Assembly: GCA_002270295.1 (NCBI GenBank) | Contig: NISF01000004.1 | Coordinates: 448,924-512,923 of the forward strand | Origin: Enterobacter sp. 10-1 | Lineage (GTDB): Bacteria > Pseudomonadota > Gammaproteobacteria > Enterobacterales > Enterobacteriaceae | DNA length: 64,000 bases | Direction of reading: 5' to 3' | In this document: positions 50,486-60,386 of the stretch, piece by piece | Position numbering within the stretch: the first letter of the stretch is position 1 | How the letters are laid out: each line of letters starts with the position of its first letter | The notes under the pieces: model-generated | The model's input: the letters and a program-made list of their open reading frames with translations, nothing else | Told to the model about the DNA's origin: nothing | Database searches by the model: none | Position numbers and translations under genes: made by a program

Positions 50486-51304
50486 TTATTCCACTTTCGG
50501 CATCAGGTCGTTGAGGTCTGCCGCCGTCGGCGGCTGGAAGTTATACTTTTTCAGCAGGGCGGCATACTCCGGCGTGGCGCTGAACTTCTTCAGCCCCTCT
50601 TCAAGCGCGGTCTTCACTTCGCTGTTGCCTTTTTTCACCCCAAAGCCGTTGAGTACCGGGTAGATCAGCGTCGTGGAAGAGATGGCGATCCGATCGCCCA
50701 GCTTGTCGACCACGCCGCGCGCCACCGCCGCATCGGTGATCTGCGCCTCCACCGCCCGCGACAGCAGCGCCTGGGTGGTTTGCGGATCGGTGGCGTATTC
50801 GCTGAGCGCAATCGGCGGCAGCCCTTTTTTCACGCAGTAGTCGGCGGACAGCTTTTGCAGCTGCGCCAGCCACGAGGTGGCGCCCATCGAGCCAATCTTA
50901 TGGCCGCAAAACTCTTCCGGCGTCTTCGGCTGATAGCTGGCGCCCTTCAGGGCCAGTATCGACTCGCCGCTTTTCAGGTACGGAACCATATCGATAACCT
51001 TCAGCCGTTCGGCGGTGATATACATCGACGAGTTGGTGATATCGAAGCGTCCGCCCTGCAGTCCGGGGATCAGATTCGGGAAGCGGGTATCAAGGTTGAC
51101 CGCCTCGCGGCCCATCGTTTTGGCAATCCCGGCGAGAAACTCGATATCAAAACCGGTGGGCTTGTTGTTTTCAATGTATTCGTAGGGGAAAAAGGTCATA
51201 TCCGAACCGGCAATGATTTTTCCCGGCTGCTGAAAGGCCGCCTGGGCGCTAGCCGCGCTCAGAGCGCCAACGGTGCAGAGGAGCAGGGTATTTAAGCGTT
51301 TCAT
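50486..51304 (-). CDS. Amino-acid-type ABC substrate-binding protein
   Basis: This 272-residue periplasmic protein (signal peptide ending AQAA) belongs to the PBP type 2 amino-acid family: DMTFFPYEYIENNKPTGFDIEFLAGIAK, GGRFDITNSSMYITAERLKVIDMVPY. Two Cys residues (EEFCGHK and ADYCVKK) may form a disulfide. The ATG at 51304 has GGAG eight bases upstream; earlier in-frame ATGs overlap that site. It should feed the fused permease-ATPase encoded first in the operon. The ligand is not known. Confidence 0.87.
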   Translation of the reverse strand: MKRLNTLLLCTVGALSAASAQAAFQQPGKIIAGSDMTFFPYEYIENNKPTGFDIEFLAGIAKTMGREAVNLDTRFPNLIPGLQGGRFDITNSSMYITAERLKVIDMVPYLKSGESILALKGASYQPKTPEEFCGHKIGSMGATSWLAQLQKLSADYCVKKGLPPIALSEYATDPQTTQALLSRAVEAQITDAAVARGVVDKLGDRIAISSTTLIYPVLNGFGVKKGNSEVKTALEEGLKKFSATPEYAALLKKYNFQPPTAADLNDLMPKVE

Positions 51305-51330
51305 AAACATATCTCCAAAGTGGGGGGCAA

Positions 51331-52203
51331 TCACATGCTGGCAAGGTCGTTTCCGGCCTGCTGTACGAAGAACGAGGCGCCGCGCGGCTTCTGCGGCAGA
51401 CGAACATGGTTGGCGACGCTGCGTACCAGCCCGCTTTCTACGCCGGCGACCATCTGTCCGGCGTGGACGCAGGGCAGTGGATTTTCGCCGAACGGCAGGG
51501 CGTCTTCGGCGGCGTAAACGCTGATAAACAGGGTGCGCGGCAGATCGGTTTCATTGGGGCTGGAGGCGTGGAGCAGCCGGGTGTGCATAAAGCACACCGA
51601 GCCGGACGGGCCAAAGCAGGCTTCGGGCTGCTGACAGTGGGTCGCCACCACCTCGTCATCGACCGCGCCGGTAAACCGCGACTCCTGCCAGTGCGACCAC
51701 AGCGGCCCCTTATGACTTCCCGGCACTACGTTCAGCGGGCCGTTCTCCGGCGTCACGTCGCTGACCATCAGCAGGGCGGTGATAATGTCGTCGTTGCTGT
51801 GCGGCGTGAACAGAAAATCCTGATGCCATTTCACCTGGGTGGCGGTATGCGGCAGCTTGGAGTTAATTTTGCTGTGATGAAAGCGGGTGCCGCTGCCGCC
51901 GATAAGCTGCGCGGCAATGGCCGCCATCCGCGAATCCAGCGCGGCGCGCCGGTAGGCCGCGGAGATCTCCGTCGGCGAGCTGACGCGGCGCAGCGACGGA
52001 TGATCGGGGCGATGATCGCTTTCGAGGTCGAAGCGCGGGCGGCCGTCCTCGGTCTCTCCCCAGGCGTCGCCGTGATGACGGCTTTCGTCTACCCAACCGT
52101 CAAAATCCTGCTGAAGCTCGGCGATCTCCGAGGGGGAAAGCACCCCCTCAATCACCAGAAAACCCTGCTGATGAAACTGTTCGATTTGCCACTGCGCAAT
52201 CAT
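51331..52203 (-). CDS. Phytanoyl-CoA dioxygenase (PhyH)-family oxygenase 1
   Basis: This 290-residue Fe(II)/2-oxoglutarate oxygenase of the PhyH family has the iron motif HQD in VKWHQDFLF and a distal His in HTRLLHASSPN, with a likely 2-oxoglutarate Arg downstream (LPRTLFISVYAAED). Such enzymes hydroxylate small acids, amino acids or phosphonates. The ATG at 52203 follows AAAGG; a GTG at 52218 overlaps the ribosome site. It lies between the importer's binding protein and its membrane/ATPase part, so it likely acts on the imported compound. Confidence 0.87.
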   Translation of the reverse strand: MIAQWQIEQFHQQGFLVIEGVLSPSEIAELQQDFDGWVDESRHHGDAWGETEDGRPRFDLESDHRPDHPSLRRVSSPTEISAAYRRAALDSRMAAIAAQLIGGSGTRFHHSKINSKLPHTATQVKWHQDFLFTPHSNDDIITALLMVSDVTPENGPLNVVPGSHKGPLWSHWQESRFTGAVDDEVVATHCQQPEACFGPSGSVCFMHTRLLHASSPNETDLPRTLFISVYAAEDALPFGENPLPCVHAGQMVAGVESGLVRSVANHVRLPQKPRGASFFVQQAGNDLASM

Positions 52204-52229
52204 ATTTTTTCCTTTCACAAACGGAGCGG

Positions 52230-53750
52230 TTAAGCCAGAGAGACGTCTTTCAGGAAGGCGTCAACGCGCGGGTGATTGCCGTCGCGCATCGACTGAGGCG
52301 TGTCGTCGCAAACCACGCGCCCTTTTTCCATAAAGACAATTCGGTCAGAAACTTTGAAAGCAAAATTCATCTCGTGCGTCACGATAACCATCGTGATGCC
52401 CTCATCAGCCAGCGATTCGATAACCTGGAGCACTTCGTTGACCTTTTCCGGGTCCAGCGCGGAGGTCGGTTCATCAAACAGCATGATTTGCGGGCGCATC
52501 ATCAGGGCGCGGGCGATAGCCACCCGCTGCTGCTGGCCGCCGGAAAGCTGGTGCGGGTACTTCCACGCGTGTTCGAGCATGCCGACCTTATGCAGCAGTT
52601 CGCAGGCGCGCTGCCTGAGCTCCGCCTCCGCCGCCAGCCGGTGATAGCGCGGGGCCAGCAGCAGGTTGCCGAATACGGTCAGGTGGGGGAACAGGTTGAA
52701 GCTCTGAAAGACCATGCCAATATTCAGCCGGTGCTCGGCGTTCTCCATAAAGCGCGGCTTCTGCATGCCCTGGCGATCGAGGTGAATAAACGGCTGGCCG
52801 TTGATGCGGATCTCGCCGTTGTCGATCTGCTCCAGGCCGTTGAGCAGGCGAATGAGCGTGGTTTTGCCGGAGCCGGAAGGGCCGATCACCGATACCACTT
52901 CCCCGGGCTGGATCTGCAGGCTGACGGCGCCCAGCACCTCCACGTTGTTGTAGGCCTTATGCAGTTTCGAAGCCTGCAGCGCCGGCTGGCGGGTATCGAC
53001 GGCGCTGCGGGCGGCGGGCGGCCGGGCGGCGGTTGCCAGCGCCAGCATGCCAGCGTCGACCGGGCGGGTCGTTTTACGCTGGGTAACGTCGAGATAGTTC
53101 TCCAGCCGTTTCAGCAGGAAGTCGAAAACGGTGACGATCAGCACGTAGTAGAACGCCACCGCCGCCATAGTCTCCATCACCAAAAAGTTTTGCGAATAGA
53201 GGCGCTGGCCGACCATCAAAATCTCGGTCAGGGAGATGACGGAAACCAGCGAGCTGAGCTTGACGATAGCAATATACTCATTGGCCAGCGCCGGCAGCGC
53301 CACCCGCAGCGCCTGGGGAATAATCACCCGCCACTGCGTGCCGCCATAGCGCAGCCCTAAGGCTCGCGCAGCCTCGGCCTGGCCTTTGGCGATGGACAGC
53401 AGCCCGCCGCGGTGGATCTCGGCGACGTAGGCCGCTTCACTGAGCACCATCGCCAGCAGGCCGGCCCAGAAAGGATCGTTGAGCACCGCCGCGAAGGAGG
53501 GCACCGTCTGCGGCAGGTTATAGACGAAAATCAGCAGAACCAGCAGCGGCAGGCTGCGAAACAGCCAGATATAGAGCCGGGCAGGGACGTTAAAGAGCCT
53601 GCGCGGCGACTGCTTGGCGAGGGCGAGAATAAAGCCCAGCACAATACTGCAACCCCAGGTCAGCAGACTCAATTTAATGACAGTCCAGGTGGCCTGCCAA
53701 AAATCTGCGTCGCTGAGCAGACTTAACATGTAGTTCCAGTTAAACATCAT
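52230..53750 (-). CDS. Fused ABC permease-ATPase, polar amino-acid type
   Basis: This 506-residue protein joins a GlnP/HisM-type permease (about 1-225, with [24 protein letters not shown]) to a GlnQ-type ATPase (about 258-506; Walker [31 protein letters not shown]). The linker around 225-257 is rich in Ala and Arg. These are normally separate proteins. The fusion fixes a one-to-one ratio and implies a homodimeric importer. It is the first gene of the operon and is divergent from the LysR gene. Confidence 0.92.
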   Translation of the reverse strand: MMFNWNYMLSLLSDADFWQATWTVIKLSLLTWGCSIVLGFILALAKQSPRRLFNVPARLYIWLFRSLPLLVLLIFVYNLPQTVPSFAAVLNDPFWAGLLAMVLSEAAYVAEIHRGGLLSIAKGQAEAARALGLRYGGTQWRVIIPQALRVALPALANEYIAIVKLSSLVSVISLTEILMVGQRLYSQNFLVMETMAAVAFYYVLIVTVFDFLLKRLENYLDVTQRKTTRPVDAGMLALATAARPPAARSAVDTRQPALQASKLHKAYNNVEVLGAVSLQIQPGEVVSVIGPSGSGKTTLIRLLNGLEQIDNGEIRINGQPFIHLDRQGMQKPRFMENAEHRLNIGMVFQSFNLFPHLTVFGNLLLAPRYHRLAAEAELRQRACELLHKVGMLEHAWKYPHQLSGGQQQRVAIARALMMRPQIMLFDEPTSALDPEKVNEVLQVIESLADEGITMVIVTHEMNFAFKVSDRIVFMEKGRVVCDDTPQSMRDGNHPRVDAFLKDVSLA

Positions 53751-54250
53751 GGGCTATTTCACTCGCCATAATTAACGGACATGAAGGCAATGCCGATGTT
53801 CTAAAATGGGGCATTGCCAGTATTTATCGGGCAATAACACTATGCTGGCACTCTTCGCTGTGAGGCAATTAGTAAATTTTTGGCCTTTAAGTTTAAAAAA
53901 ACTATATAGGCAGATTAATTTCAATAAATTTAAAGCAATGAGTGCGAAACAAGAACTAAACATTAAAAAAACAATTGCTGCTATTGGTCAACGGAATCAT
54001 CGGCTAAATTCGCCGTTGCGCGATACTGGGGCGCGTGAATGATTTATTTGGTGCAGCCTGATTCATATTGGTGCAATTAATCCGACGGTTAATGATTTTA
54101 ATTATTTGTACCCGTTCCGCGCGATGAATAACCCATTCGTCCGCAGGGGGAAAGCGTCTCTTAGCCGGGGAGTGGCACGATGCTTGCAATCGGCATATCA
54201 GGAAACTATGCCGTTTCTGTGAGAAACAATATTTCATAAAGGGTAAGGCT
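53751..54250. promoter_or_regulatory. Intergenic region between ABC operon and LysR gene
   Basis: The 500-base AT-rich gap has no supported gene. A 78-codon frame at 53806-54042 has no ribosome site or family features. Two direct repeats TTGGTGCA at 54048-54055 and 54068-54075, starting 20 bases apart, lie about 180 bases before lysR and could be regulator sites. Confidence 0.45.
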
Positions 54251-55165
54251 ATGACGCGATTCACGCTCAAACAACTCAAATACTTTGTTACCGTTGTGGA
54301 GACCGAAAGCATCGCCGAAGCCTCCCGACAGCTGCATATTGCCCAGCCGTCGATCTCGATTGCGATAAAAAACCTGGAGGGCACCTTCGAGCAGCAGCTG
54401 TTTATTCGCCATCACGCGCAGGGCGTTTCGCTCACCCCCTGCGGGCGCCGTTTTTATGAGAAGGCCAAGGAGCTGCTGCGGCTCTCCTACGAGTTTGAGC
54501 AAAACTCGCGCGCCGATAAGGAGCTGGTTTCCGGCACTATTTCAGTGGGATGCTTTGAGTCCGTCGCTCCGCTATATATGCCAAAGCTGGTGGCCGGGTT
54601 TAAAAAGATGTATCCCGAAATAACCCTCCAGCTCTACGATGGCGAACAGCACGAATTAATGCACGGTCTGCATCGCGGGCGTTTTGATTTAGCGCTGGTT
54701 TACGATCTGGAATTAGGCCACTCGATCAGTAAAGAGATGCTCAATGCCCCGCATAAACCCTATGCGCTATTACCGGCCAGCCATCCGCTGGCGCAAAAAA
54801 AGAGCGTCACGCTGCAGGAATTAAGTCAGGAGCCGATGATTTTGCTCGATGCGGTGCCGAGTAAAAACTATTTTATTACCATTTTTAAAGAGAAGGGCTA
54901 TCACCCACAGGTGGCCTATAGCTCCCCGTCAATTGAAATGGTGCGCTGTATGGTCGGGCAGGGTTTGGGCTTCTCGGTATTAGTGACCCGGCCGCTTTGC
55001 GATATGACCTACGACGGCGAGCGGCTGGTCCAGCTGGATATTGAAGATCAAATGCCGGCCTCGACATTAATTATGGCGCACCTCGCCAATAATGAACCTA
55101 CCCGGCCAACTCAGCTTTTCATGGACTATTGTCGCAGCATTGAGTTAACTCCGGCGCTGGTTTAG
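54251..55165 (+). CDS. LysR-family regulator of the PhyH/ABC cluster
   Basis: This 304-residue regulator has an N-terminal helix-turn-helix (KQLKYFVTVVETESIAEASRQLHIAQPSISIAIKNLEG) and a substrate-binding-like effector domain. It is divergent from the fused importer operon and lies upstream of the second PhyH gene, so it probably controls one or both. An AAAGGGT site precedes the ATG. The inducer is unknown. Confidence 0.88.
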   Translation: MTRFTLKQLKYFVTVVETESIAEASRQLHIAQPSISIAIKNLEGTFEQQLFIRHHAQGVSLTPCGRRFYEKAKELLRLSYEFEQNSRADKELVSGTISVGCFESVAPLYMPKLVAGFKKMYPEITLQLYDGEQHELMHGLHRGRFDLALVYDLELGHSISKEMLNAPHKPYALLPASHPLAQKKSVTLQELSQEPMILLDAVPSKNYFITIFKEKGYHPQVAYSSPSIEMVRCMVGQGLGFSVLVTRPLCDMTYDGERLVQLDIEDQMPASTLIMAHLANNEPTRPTQLFMDYCRSIELTPALV

Positions 55166-55506
55166 CCGGTCACTAACGAGGGGCGAGGATATATATTGTC
55201 ACGCGTCTGAGAGCCTATCTCCAGGCTATTTTATTTGTCATTTTGAACGCCCTTCAGGGCGGCCCGGAGGGTGAGCCTGGCGAGTCCATCCTCGCGTACT
55301 ACCTGTACCCTGCGGTTTCTTCGCGCTGGCCGTGTTCAAACTGCCAGCAGCAATAACGCCTGGTGGGACAGGCTCTGAGGCTCATAAATTTCTATTGCGA
55401 GGATCGTTTTATAATAATTTACCATTCGACGCTGGCTAAATAACCTGAGTCCGCTGACGCCCGGCGTCATCAACTCAATCATTTATCCAGCACAGGACGG
55501 TTAGCT
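55166..55506. repeat. Intergenic region carrying a MITE-like element
   Basis: This 341-base gap between lysR and the second PhyH gene has no coding frame I can support. At 55207-55379 there is a 173-base element bounded by imperfect terminal inverted repeats CTGAGAGCCTATCTC and GGGACAGGCTCTGAG (12 of 15 complementary). Internal dyads such as GCCCTTCAGGGC suggest it folds well. No transposase is encoded. It looks like a miniature inverted-repeat element or a structured RNA gene. Confidence 0.5.
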
Positions 55507-56325
55507 ATGCACAATCAGCGTTATCCGCAGATCGACCGGCAGACGATCGATACCTACCAGACGGATGGAGTGGTGTTACTGAAAGGCGTGTTCACCCCGT
55601 GGATCGACGGCCTGGCGAGCGGCGTGGCGGAACTGATGGCCAACCCCAGCGAGTACGGGCACGCCAGAACGGTGGTGCCGAAAGACGGCTCCGCGCCTTT
55701 TTTCCAGGATTACTGCAACTGGTCCCGGATCGCCGATTTTGAGCAGTTTGTCAGGCAGTCGCCGGCGGCGGAAATTGCCGCCGCCCTGATGCAATCAACA
55801 ACGGCGAAATTTTTCCACGAGCACACTCTGGTCAAGCCGGCCGGCGGCAGCACGGTGACCCCCTGGCATCACGATCAGCCCTACTACTGCGTTGAGGGGC
55901 GGCAGAACATCAGCTTCTGGATCCCGCTGGACCCGGTCGCTCAGGAGATTTCGCTGCGCTGTATCCGCGGCTCCCATCTGTGGGGAGAGGAGTTCAGCCC
56001 GACCCGCTTCAACGGCTCGAAGCTCTACCAGCACGGTCGCTTTAAGGAGCTGCCGGACATTGACGCCCGTCAGGATGATTACGATATCGTCAGCTGGGCG
56101 CTGGAGCCGGGCGATGCGGTCGCCTTTCACTACCGGACGGTGCACGGGGCCAGAGGTAACGCCACGGCGCGGGCGCGACGGGTCTTCTCCGCCCGCTGGG
56201 TTGGCGACGACGCCACTTTTGTTGACCGCGGGGGCGTGACCTCGCCGCCGTTCCCGGAGCTGACGCTGCAGGATGGCGACGCGCTGGTTTCACCGCTGTT
56301 CCCGCAGGTCTGGCCGCGGGGGTAA
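55507..56325 (+). CDS. Phytanoyl-CoA dioxygenase (PhyH)-family oxygenase 2
   Basis: This 272-residue Fe(II)/2-oxoglutarate oxygenase has HHD in TPWHHDQPYYC, a distal His in TVHGARGN, and an Arg in RRVFSARWVGD that could bind 2-oxoglutarate. It differs clearly in sequence from oxygenase 1, so it is a second enzyme and not a tandem copy. An ACGGTTAGCT leader without strong ribosome site precedes the ATG. It is in line with lysR and close to the importer operon. It may catalyse a second oxidation of the same compound. Confidence 0.87.
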   Translation: MHNQRYPQIDRQTIDTYQTDGVVLLKGVFTPWIDGLASGVAELMANPSEYGHARTVVPKDGSAPFFQDYCNWSRIADFEQFVRQSPAAEIAAALMQSTTAKFFHEHTLVKPAGGSTVTPWHHDQPYYCVEGRQNISFWIPLDPVAQEISLRCIRGSHLWGEEFSPTRFNGSKLYQHGRFKELPDIDARQDDYDIVSWALEPGDAVAFHYRTVHGARGNATARARRVFSARWVGDDATFVDRGGVTSPPFPELTLQDGDALVSPLFPQVWPRG

Positions 56326-56419
56326 CGGAGGCTCCCCTGCCGGAGCCGGGATGCCGGCTGTCGTAATGACCGGGCGCCCGGCGGCGGGGAGCATCGTTTT
56401 GCCTGACGGCGTTTGGCGA

Positions 56420-57370
56420 TTAAATATACTGACTGAGTAAAGTCTCAAGACTGTTTTGATCGGCGGCAAACAGACGAATACCTTCGGCGAGCTTCTCAAC
56501 TGCCATCGGATCTTGGTGATGCGCCCAGTAGAACTCCGCTTCACTCATCGCCTCGGGTTTGGGCTGAACCTGACCTTCATACGCCAGCGGAGCGGGTACT
56601 GGCCCCTCATTTTGCTGTAATTGCGCCAGCAGCGCCGGAGAGACGGTCAGGCGGTCGCAGCCGTTAAGCGCCAGTACCTGTTCCGGCGTGCGGAAGCTGG
56701 CGCCCATCACCACCGTCCGGTATCCGTGCTGTTTGTAGAAACGATAGATTTTTTGTACCGACGCAACGCCAGGGTCGTTATCGACAGTGAAAAGGGTGTC
56801 CGGATGGTTGTGCTTGTACCAGTCGTAGATACGGCCAACAAAGGGAGAAATCAGGAAAACTCCCGCGTCGGCGCACGCTCTGGCCTGGGCAAAGGAGAAA
56901 AGCAGCGTCAGGTTGCACTGAATCCCCTCTTTTTCCAGCGTTTCGGCGGCGCGGATCCCTTGCCAGGTGGCGGCTAGCTTAATCAGTACGCGATCTTTGC
57001 CGACGCCTTTCTCCTGGTACAGGGCAATGATATCGCGCGCTTTATTGATGCTGGCGTCAGTGTCAAAAGAGAGGCGGGCATCCACTTCGGTTGAAATACG
57101 CCCGGGTACGCTTTTCAGGATCAGTGCGCCGATGCTGACCGCGAGATAGTCGGCGATGTCGGAAGGGCGAACCGTTTTTCCGGCCTGGCGAGACTTCACC
57201 GCCGCAGCGGCATCTTTCACCAGTTTCTGATACTGCGCGAGCTGTGCCGCTTTGTAGATAAGCGACGGATTTGTGGTTGCATCCTCGGGCTGATAAGCCA
57301 TGATGCTGTCGATATCCCCACTGTCGGCAACAATCGTTGTCCGCTGCTTCAGTTGTTCAAGCTGATTCAT
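56420..57370 (-). CDS. talA: Transaldolase A
   Basis: This 316-residue enzyme transfers a dihydroxyacetone unit from sedoheptulose-7-phosphate (or fructose-6-phosphate) in the pentose phosphate pathway. The Schiff-base Lys131 lies in [15 protein letters not shown], and other family blocks are [13 protein letters not shown] and [12 protein letters not shown]. Length equals E. coli TalA. The ATG at 57370 gives the family start MNQLEQLKQ. In E. coli talA and tktB are adjacent; here talA closes a PTS operon and a transketolase gene lies at the window end. Confidence 0.95.
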   Translation of the reverse strand: MNQLEQLKQRTTIVADSGDIDSIMAYQPEDATTNPSLIYKAAQLAQYQKLVKDAAAAVKSRQAGKTVRPSDIADYLAVSIGALILKSVPGRISTEVDARLSFDTDASINKARDIIALYQEKGVGKDRVLIKLAATWQGIRAAETLEKEGIQCNLTLLFSFAQARACADAGVFLISPFVGRIYDWYKHNHPDTLFTVDNDPGVASVQKIYRFYKQHGYRTVVMGASFRTPEQVLALNGCDRLTVSPALLAQLQQNEGPVPAPLAYEGQVQPKPEAMSEAEFYWAHHQDPMAVEKLAEGIRLFAADQNSLETLLSQYI

Positions 57371-57403
57371 AACCATTACCTGTTTTTTAATCCGATTACT
57401 GAC

Positions 57404-57438
57404 ATAACAAGGAGGGACCCTGGCCCTCTCCTTGTTAT
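57404..57438 (-). other. Intercistronic hairpin between GatZ-like and talA genes
   Basis: Perfect 11-base arms ATAACAAGGAG (57404-57414) and CTCCTTGTTAT (57428-57438) flank a 13-base loop with further G-C pairing. No T run follows on either strand, so it is more likely a processing or mRNA-stability element than a terminator. Confidence 0.6.
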
Positions 57439-57467
57439 TGATGCATGGCGTTAAGCTGGCTGAACGG

Positions 57468-58721
57468 TTATTTCGCCTGCGCGACGCGGGTGGTCAGGCC
57501 GGGCATATTGAAGCACTCGGCTTCGTTCTGGATCATATCTTTAATTTTATTGACCACGTAACGTTCAGGCTCCACGCCAAACGATTGCAGATTGGCAAAC
57601 AGGGTCCGCATCTCTTTAACCACCGCTGGTTTTTCATAATTATAATGACCGCTGAGTTCGAGGATCTCTTTCAGCAATTCTGGCTCACTGAAGATTTGCT
57701 CTTCGGATTTATTTTTGTGCTCATCGGTCATCCACTTTTCCCATTTGTGGCTGAGTACGCACTCGCGGGTCAATACGGTTTTCAAATCAGAGGCCGACTT
57801 GATAAAGCCTTTCGCCGCCAGATCTTTTTCCACTTCCGCGAGCTTCAGATACGCGCGGGTTTCGATGGTGCCGTAAGCCGGAGCGACGTTCATCGCCGTG
57901 ATCCCCAGCCCCGGATGTTTGAGCAGGATCTCATCCGGTAGATAGTCGCCGTTATGCTCTTTCAAACCCACGCCATGACGGGTGCTGATCGCTGAGAGCT
58001 CGGCGGACTGCTTGTCGTTGAAATGGCCGACATTTTTAGTCAGGCGGGTCAGGGTTCCGGTCTGGCCGACAATAAACAGCGGCTGCGGCAGCGCTTCGGC
58101 GGCCAGGCGCTTATTGAGCTCGATAATAAAACCTTCATAGGCGTTGACGTCAGTCAGGCCGCCGTTGGTCTCTTCAGTGCCGACTTCATAGAAGAACTCT
58201 TTCAGGCTGTTAGCCTTGCGGTACTCTTCACAGAAGCGAATCAGTTCAACGGTACGGCTGAGGACCAGTTCAATATCAATCACTTTGCCGACAACATACG
58301 GGTCTTTGGTCGGGTCGATATGCAGCAGATCAAAACCGGCATCCATATCAATCTGATAAGAGCGGCGGGCCAGCTTCATCGCTTCGTCTTCCGGAATATG
58401 GTCTTTACGCTCTTTATCGCGCTGCCACGGACCGCCGTGGTCGCGACAGAGGAAATAGTCGCCATCAAAGCCGACTTTTTCCGCCATGGCTTTCAGGTCG
58501 GCGGCAAAGCGGAACTGATCCCAGTTGTTGACGTAACCGGCACCAAATTCATCGGCATCGACCTGGTTACGGCTGGCGATAAACATCAGCGGCAGATCTT
58601 TTTCTTTGCCCAGTTCAAAGCATGCCTGAATTAACGCCGGAGACATTGGGCCAATACCCAACATGGTGGATTTCCCGCCGTTGACAATATAATCGACGTA
58701 CTGTTTCATGGTGTTTTTCAT
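57468..58721 (-). CDS. GatZ/KbaZ-family protein (tagatose-bisphosphate aldolase subunit-like)
   Basis: This 417-residue protein is of the GatZ/KbaZ (Tagatose_6_P_K) family, close to the usual 420-residue length. GatZ and KbaZ support the catalytic class II aldolase subunits GatY and KbaY in E. coli. No GatY-like gene is in the window, so this member may act alone or on another ketose phosphate. Conserved charged stretches such as [14 protein letters not shown] and [15 protein letters not shown] are visible. It lies 9 bases after the PTS IIC gene in one operon. Confidence 0.82.
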   Translation of the reverse strand: MKNTMKQYVDYIVNGGKSTMLGIGPMSPALIQACFELGKEKDLPLMFIASRNQVDADEFGAGYVNNWDQFRFAADLKAMAEKVGFDGDYFLCRDHGGPWQRDKERKDHIPEDEAMKLARRSYQIDMDAGFDLLHIDPTKDPYVVGKVIDIELVLSRTVELIRFCEEYRKANSLKEFFYEVGTEETNGGLTDVNAYEGFIIELNKRLAAEALPQPLFIVGQTGTLTRLTKNVGHFNDKQSAELSAISTRHGVGLKEHNGDYLPDEILLKHPGLGITAMNVAPAYGTIETRAYLKLAEVEKDLAAKGFIKSASDLKTVLTRECVLSHKWEKWMTDEHKNKSEEQIFSEPELLKEILELSGHYNYEKPAVVKEMRTLFANLQSFGVEPERYVVNKIKDMIQNEAECFNMPGLTTRVAQAK

Positions 58722-58730
58722 AATAACTCC

Positions 58731-59834
58731 TCAGACTTTATTCATATCAGTAGTGATTGTTTTTTTAGCGGACTCTTTCTTTGCCGGTTCGCTAATATTG
58801 GGACGCAAAATATGCAGGCAGAGAGCGGTGACAACCACGCCGATAGCCATATCAATGACGTACCACAGCGGGGCTTTATTGACTCCGGCGATAGCAATTA
58901 ACCCACCGTGGGGCACCATGGACTCGACGCCATGAATCATTGCCAGACCGGCGCCGACGGCGCTGCCGATAATAATCGATGGCAGGACTGTTTTAAGGTT
59001 TTTAACCGCGAAAGGAATTGCCCCTTCGGTAATACCAATTAATCCCATAAAGGCGGCGGAGGTCCCCATTCTTCTTTCATCCTCAGCCCATTTGCGCTGA
59101 GAAATAAACGTTGAGAGAGCAATGCCCAGTGGGGGAATAGCACAGGCAATACGGTAAGCGCCGTTCGGGCCATAAATACCTTCGGCCATTAACGCGAGGG
59201 TAAATGCGGTGGCGGTTTTATTGACCGGACCGCCCATATCAAAGGCGGCCATAGCGCCGAGAATCAGGCCGAGAACCACGCCGCTGCTGCCCTGCATATT
59301 AGAGAGCATCGACACCAGCCATTTCATGGCGATACCGATAGGCCCAATCAGCACGTACAGATAGAGCATGCCGACGATACAGCTGGAGACGATAGGGATA
59401 ATCAGTATCGGCATAACCGGCATGAGCGCTTTGCCGACTTTCCAGGTTTTAACCCATTTTGCGACGTAGCCACTGAGGATCCCGAGCAGCATGGCGCCGA
59501 GAAAACCGGTGACTACGTGGTCCGCGCCGAGCGGAGTGCTGGCCATAAAACCGGTGATTAAACCGGGCGTGAGCCCCGGTTTACCGGCGATAGAGTAGGA
59601 GATATACGCCGCCAGCACCGGGATCATCATCCCGAGGCCCGCGCTACCGATAGCGCCAAGGTTTAATAAGAAGGGATTGGTTACCACCATGCCTTTGCCG
59701 GCAACCGGCTCGCCGCCAATCAGGGACAGCGCCAGACAAATCCCGCCGACCACCACCACCGGCATCATATATGAGACGCCGGTGCTGAACGCTTTGACTA
59801 AATCATCCTTAATGGCTTTCATTTTATCCGACAT
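58731..59834 (-). CDS. PTS fructose-like transporter subunit IIC
   Basis: This 367-residue polytopic membrane subunit of the fructose-type PTS family carries the sugar across the membrane. Family signatures include GGICLALSLIGGEP, FMASTPLGAD, DMGGPVNKTATAF and GITEGAIPFAVKN. The ATG at 59834 has a perfect GGAGG site; a longer frame to 59921 has none. It resembles FrwC/FryC. The sugar is not known. Confidence 0.9.
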   Translation of the reverse strand: MSDKMKAIKDDLVKAFSTGVSYMMPVVVVGGICLALSLIGGEPVAGKGMVVTNPFLLNLGAIGSAGLGMMIPVLAAYISYSIAGKPGLTPGLITGFMASTPLGADHVVTGFLGAMLLGILSGYVAKWVKTWKVGKALMPVMPILIIPIVSSCIVGMLYLYVLIGPIGIAMKWLVSMLSNMQGSSGVVLGLILGAMAAFDMGGPVNKTATAFTLALMAEGIYGPNGAYRIACAIPPLGIALSTFISQRKWAEDERRMGTSAAFMGLIGITEGAIPFAVKNLKTVLPSIIIGSAVGAGLAMIHGVESMVPHGGLIAIAGVNKAPLWYVIDMAIGVVVTALCLHILRPNISEPAKKESAKKTITTDMNKV

Positions 59835-60004
59835 TTTTATCCTCCAGACACCCTGTGCTTTTATTGGATAACCACGATATACGGACGTAGTCGTCCCGGG
59901 CGCTTGCGCCACGGAATACAAACGCAGGGTTCACTGAAAATTAATTAACGTTTTTATTCACCAGATTCCGCGTGTCGAAATAACACAGGAATATGATCTT
60001 TGAT

Positions 60005-60325
60005 TTATTTTGCTAATTTTTCGGCTTTATCAATGATCGCAACCGGATCGCGAACAACCTCGGCTGGGTTAAGTGAAATAACCCGGCCGGCATCCTCTTT
60101 TTCCTCAAAACGTTCGACGCCCTCGATGCCGATGGCAATCGCCAGAATAACCACATCGGCTTCGGCAATTTCGTCTTCGCTGAGCTCATTTTCAATCCCC
60201 ATACCGCCCTGAGTTTCGACCTTTACGTCATAGCCTCTTTTTTTACACTCTTGCTCAATCGCCTCCTGAGCCATATAGGTGTGGGCGACTCCGGTAATGC
60301 ACGCTGCGACTCCGACAATTTTCAT
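60005..60325 (-). CDS. PTS fructose-like subunit IIB
   Basis: This 106-residue cytoplasmic phosphocarrier has its phosphorylated Cys9 in AACITGVAHTYMAQEA, the typical fructose-type IIB motif. It receives phosphate from the EIIA domain of the fused upstream protein and passes it to the sugar at IIC. The IIC gene starts about 170 bases downstream, a long gap with no recognisable gene. Confidence 0.92.
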   Translation of the reverse strand: MKIVGVAACITGVAHTYMAQEAIEQECKKRGYDVKVETQGGMGIENELSEDEIAEADVVILAIAIGIEGVERFEEKEDAGRVISLNPAEVVRDPVAIIDKAEKLAK

Positions 60326-60386
60326 GAATAACTCCTGAGTTTGATATTTGGCTGTAAGTTAAAACGTGGCTTAATAAATCCTGATT

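Noticed and set aside
51331-52203. Ectoine hydroxylase (EctD) as the identity of PhyH oxygenase 1
   Set aside because: The characteristic EctD motif region is absent and no ectoine synthesis genes are nearby.
52272-53360. 362-codon open frame on the plus strand
   Set aside because: It is antisense to the fused permease-ATPase, which carries all expected ABC motifs.
53806-54042. 78-codon open frame in the gap before lysR
   Set aside because: It has no ribosome site, no domain and low-complexity AT-rich composition.
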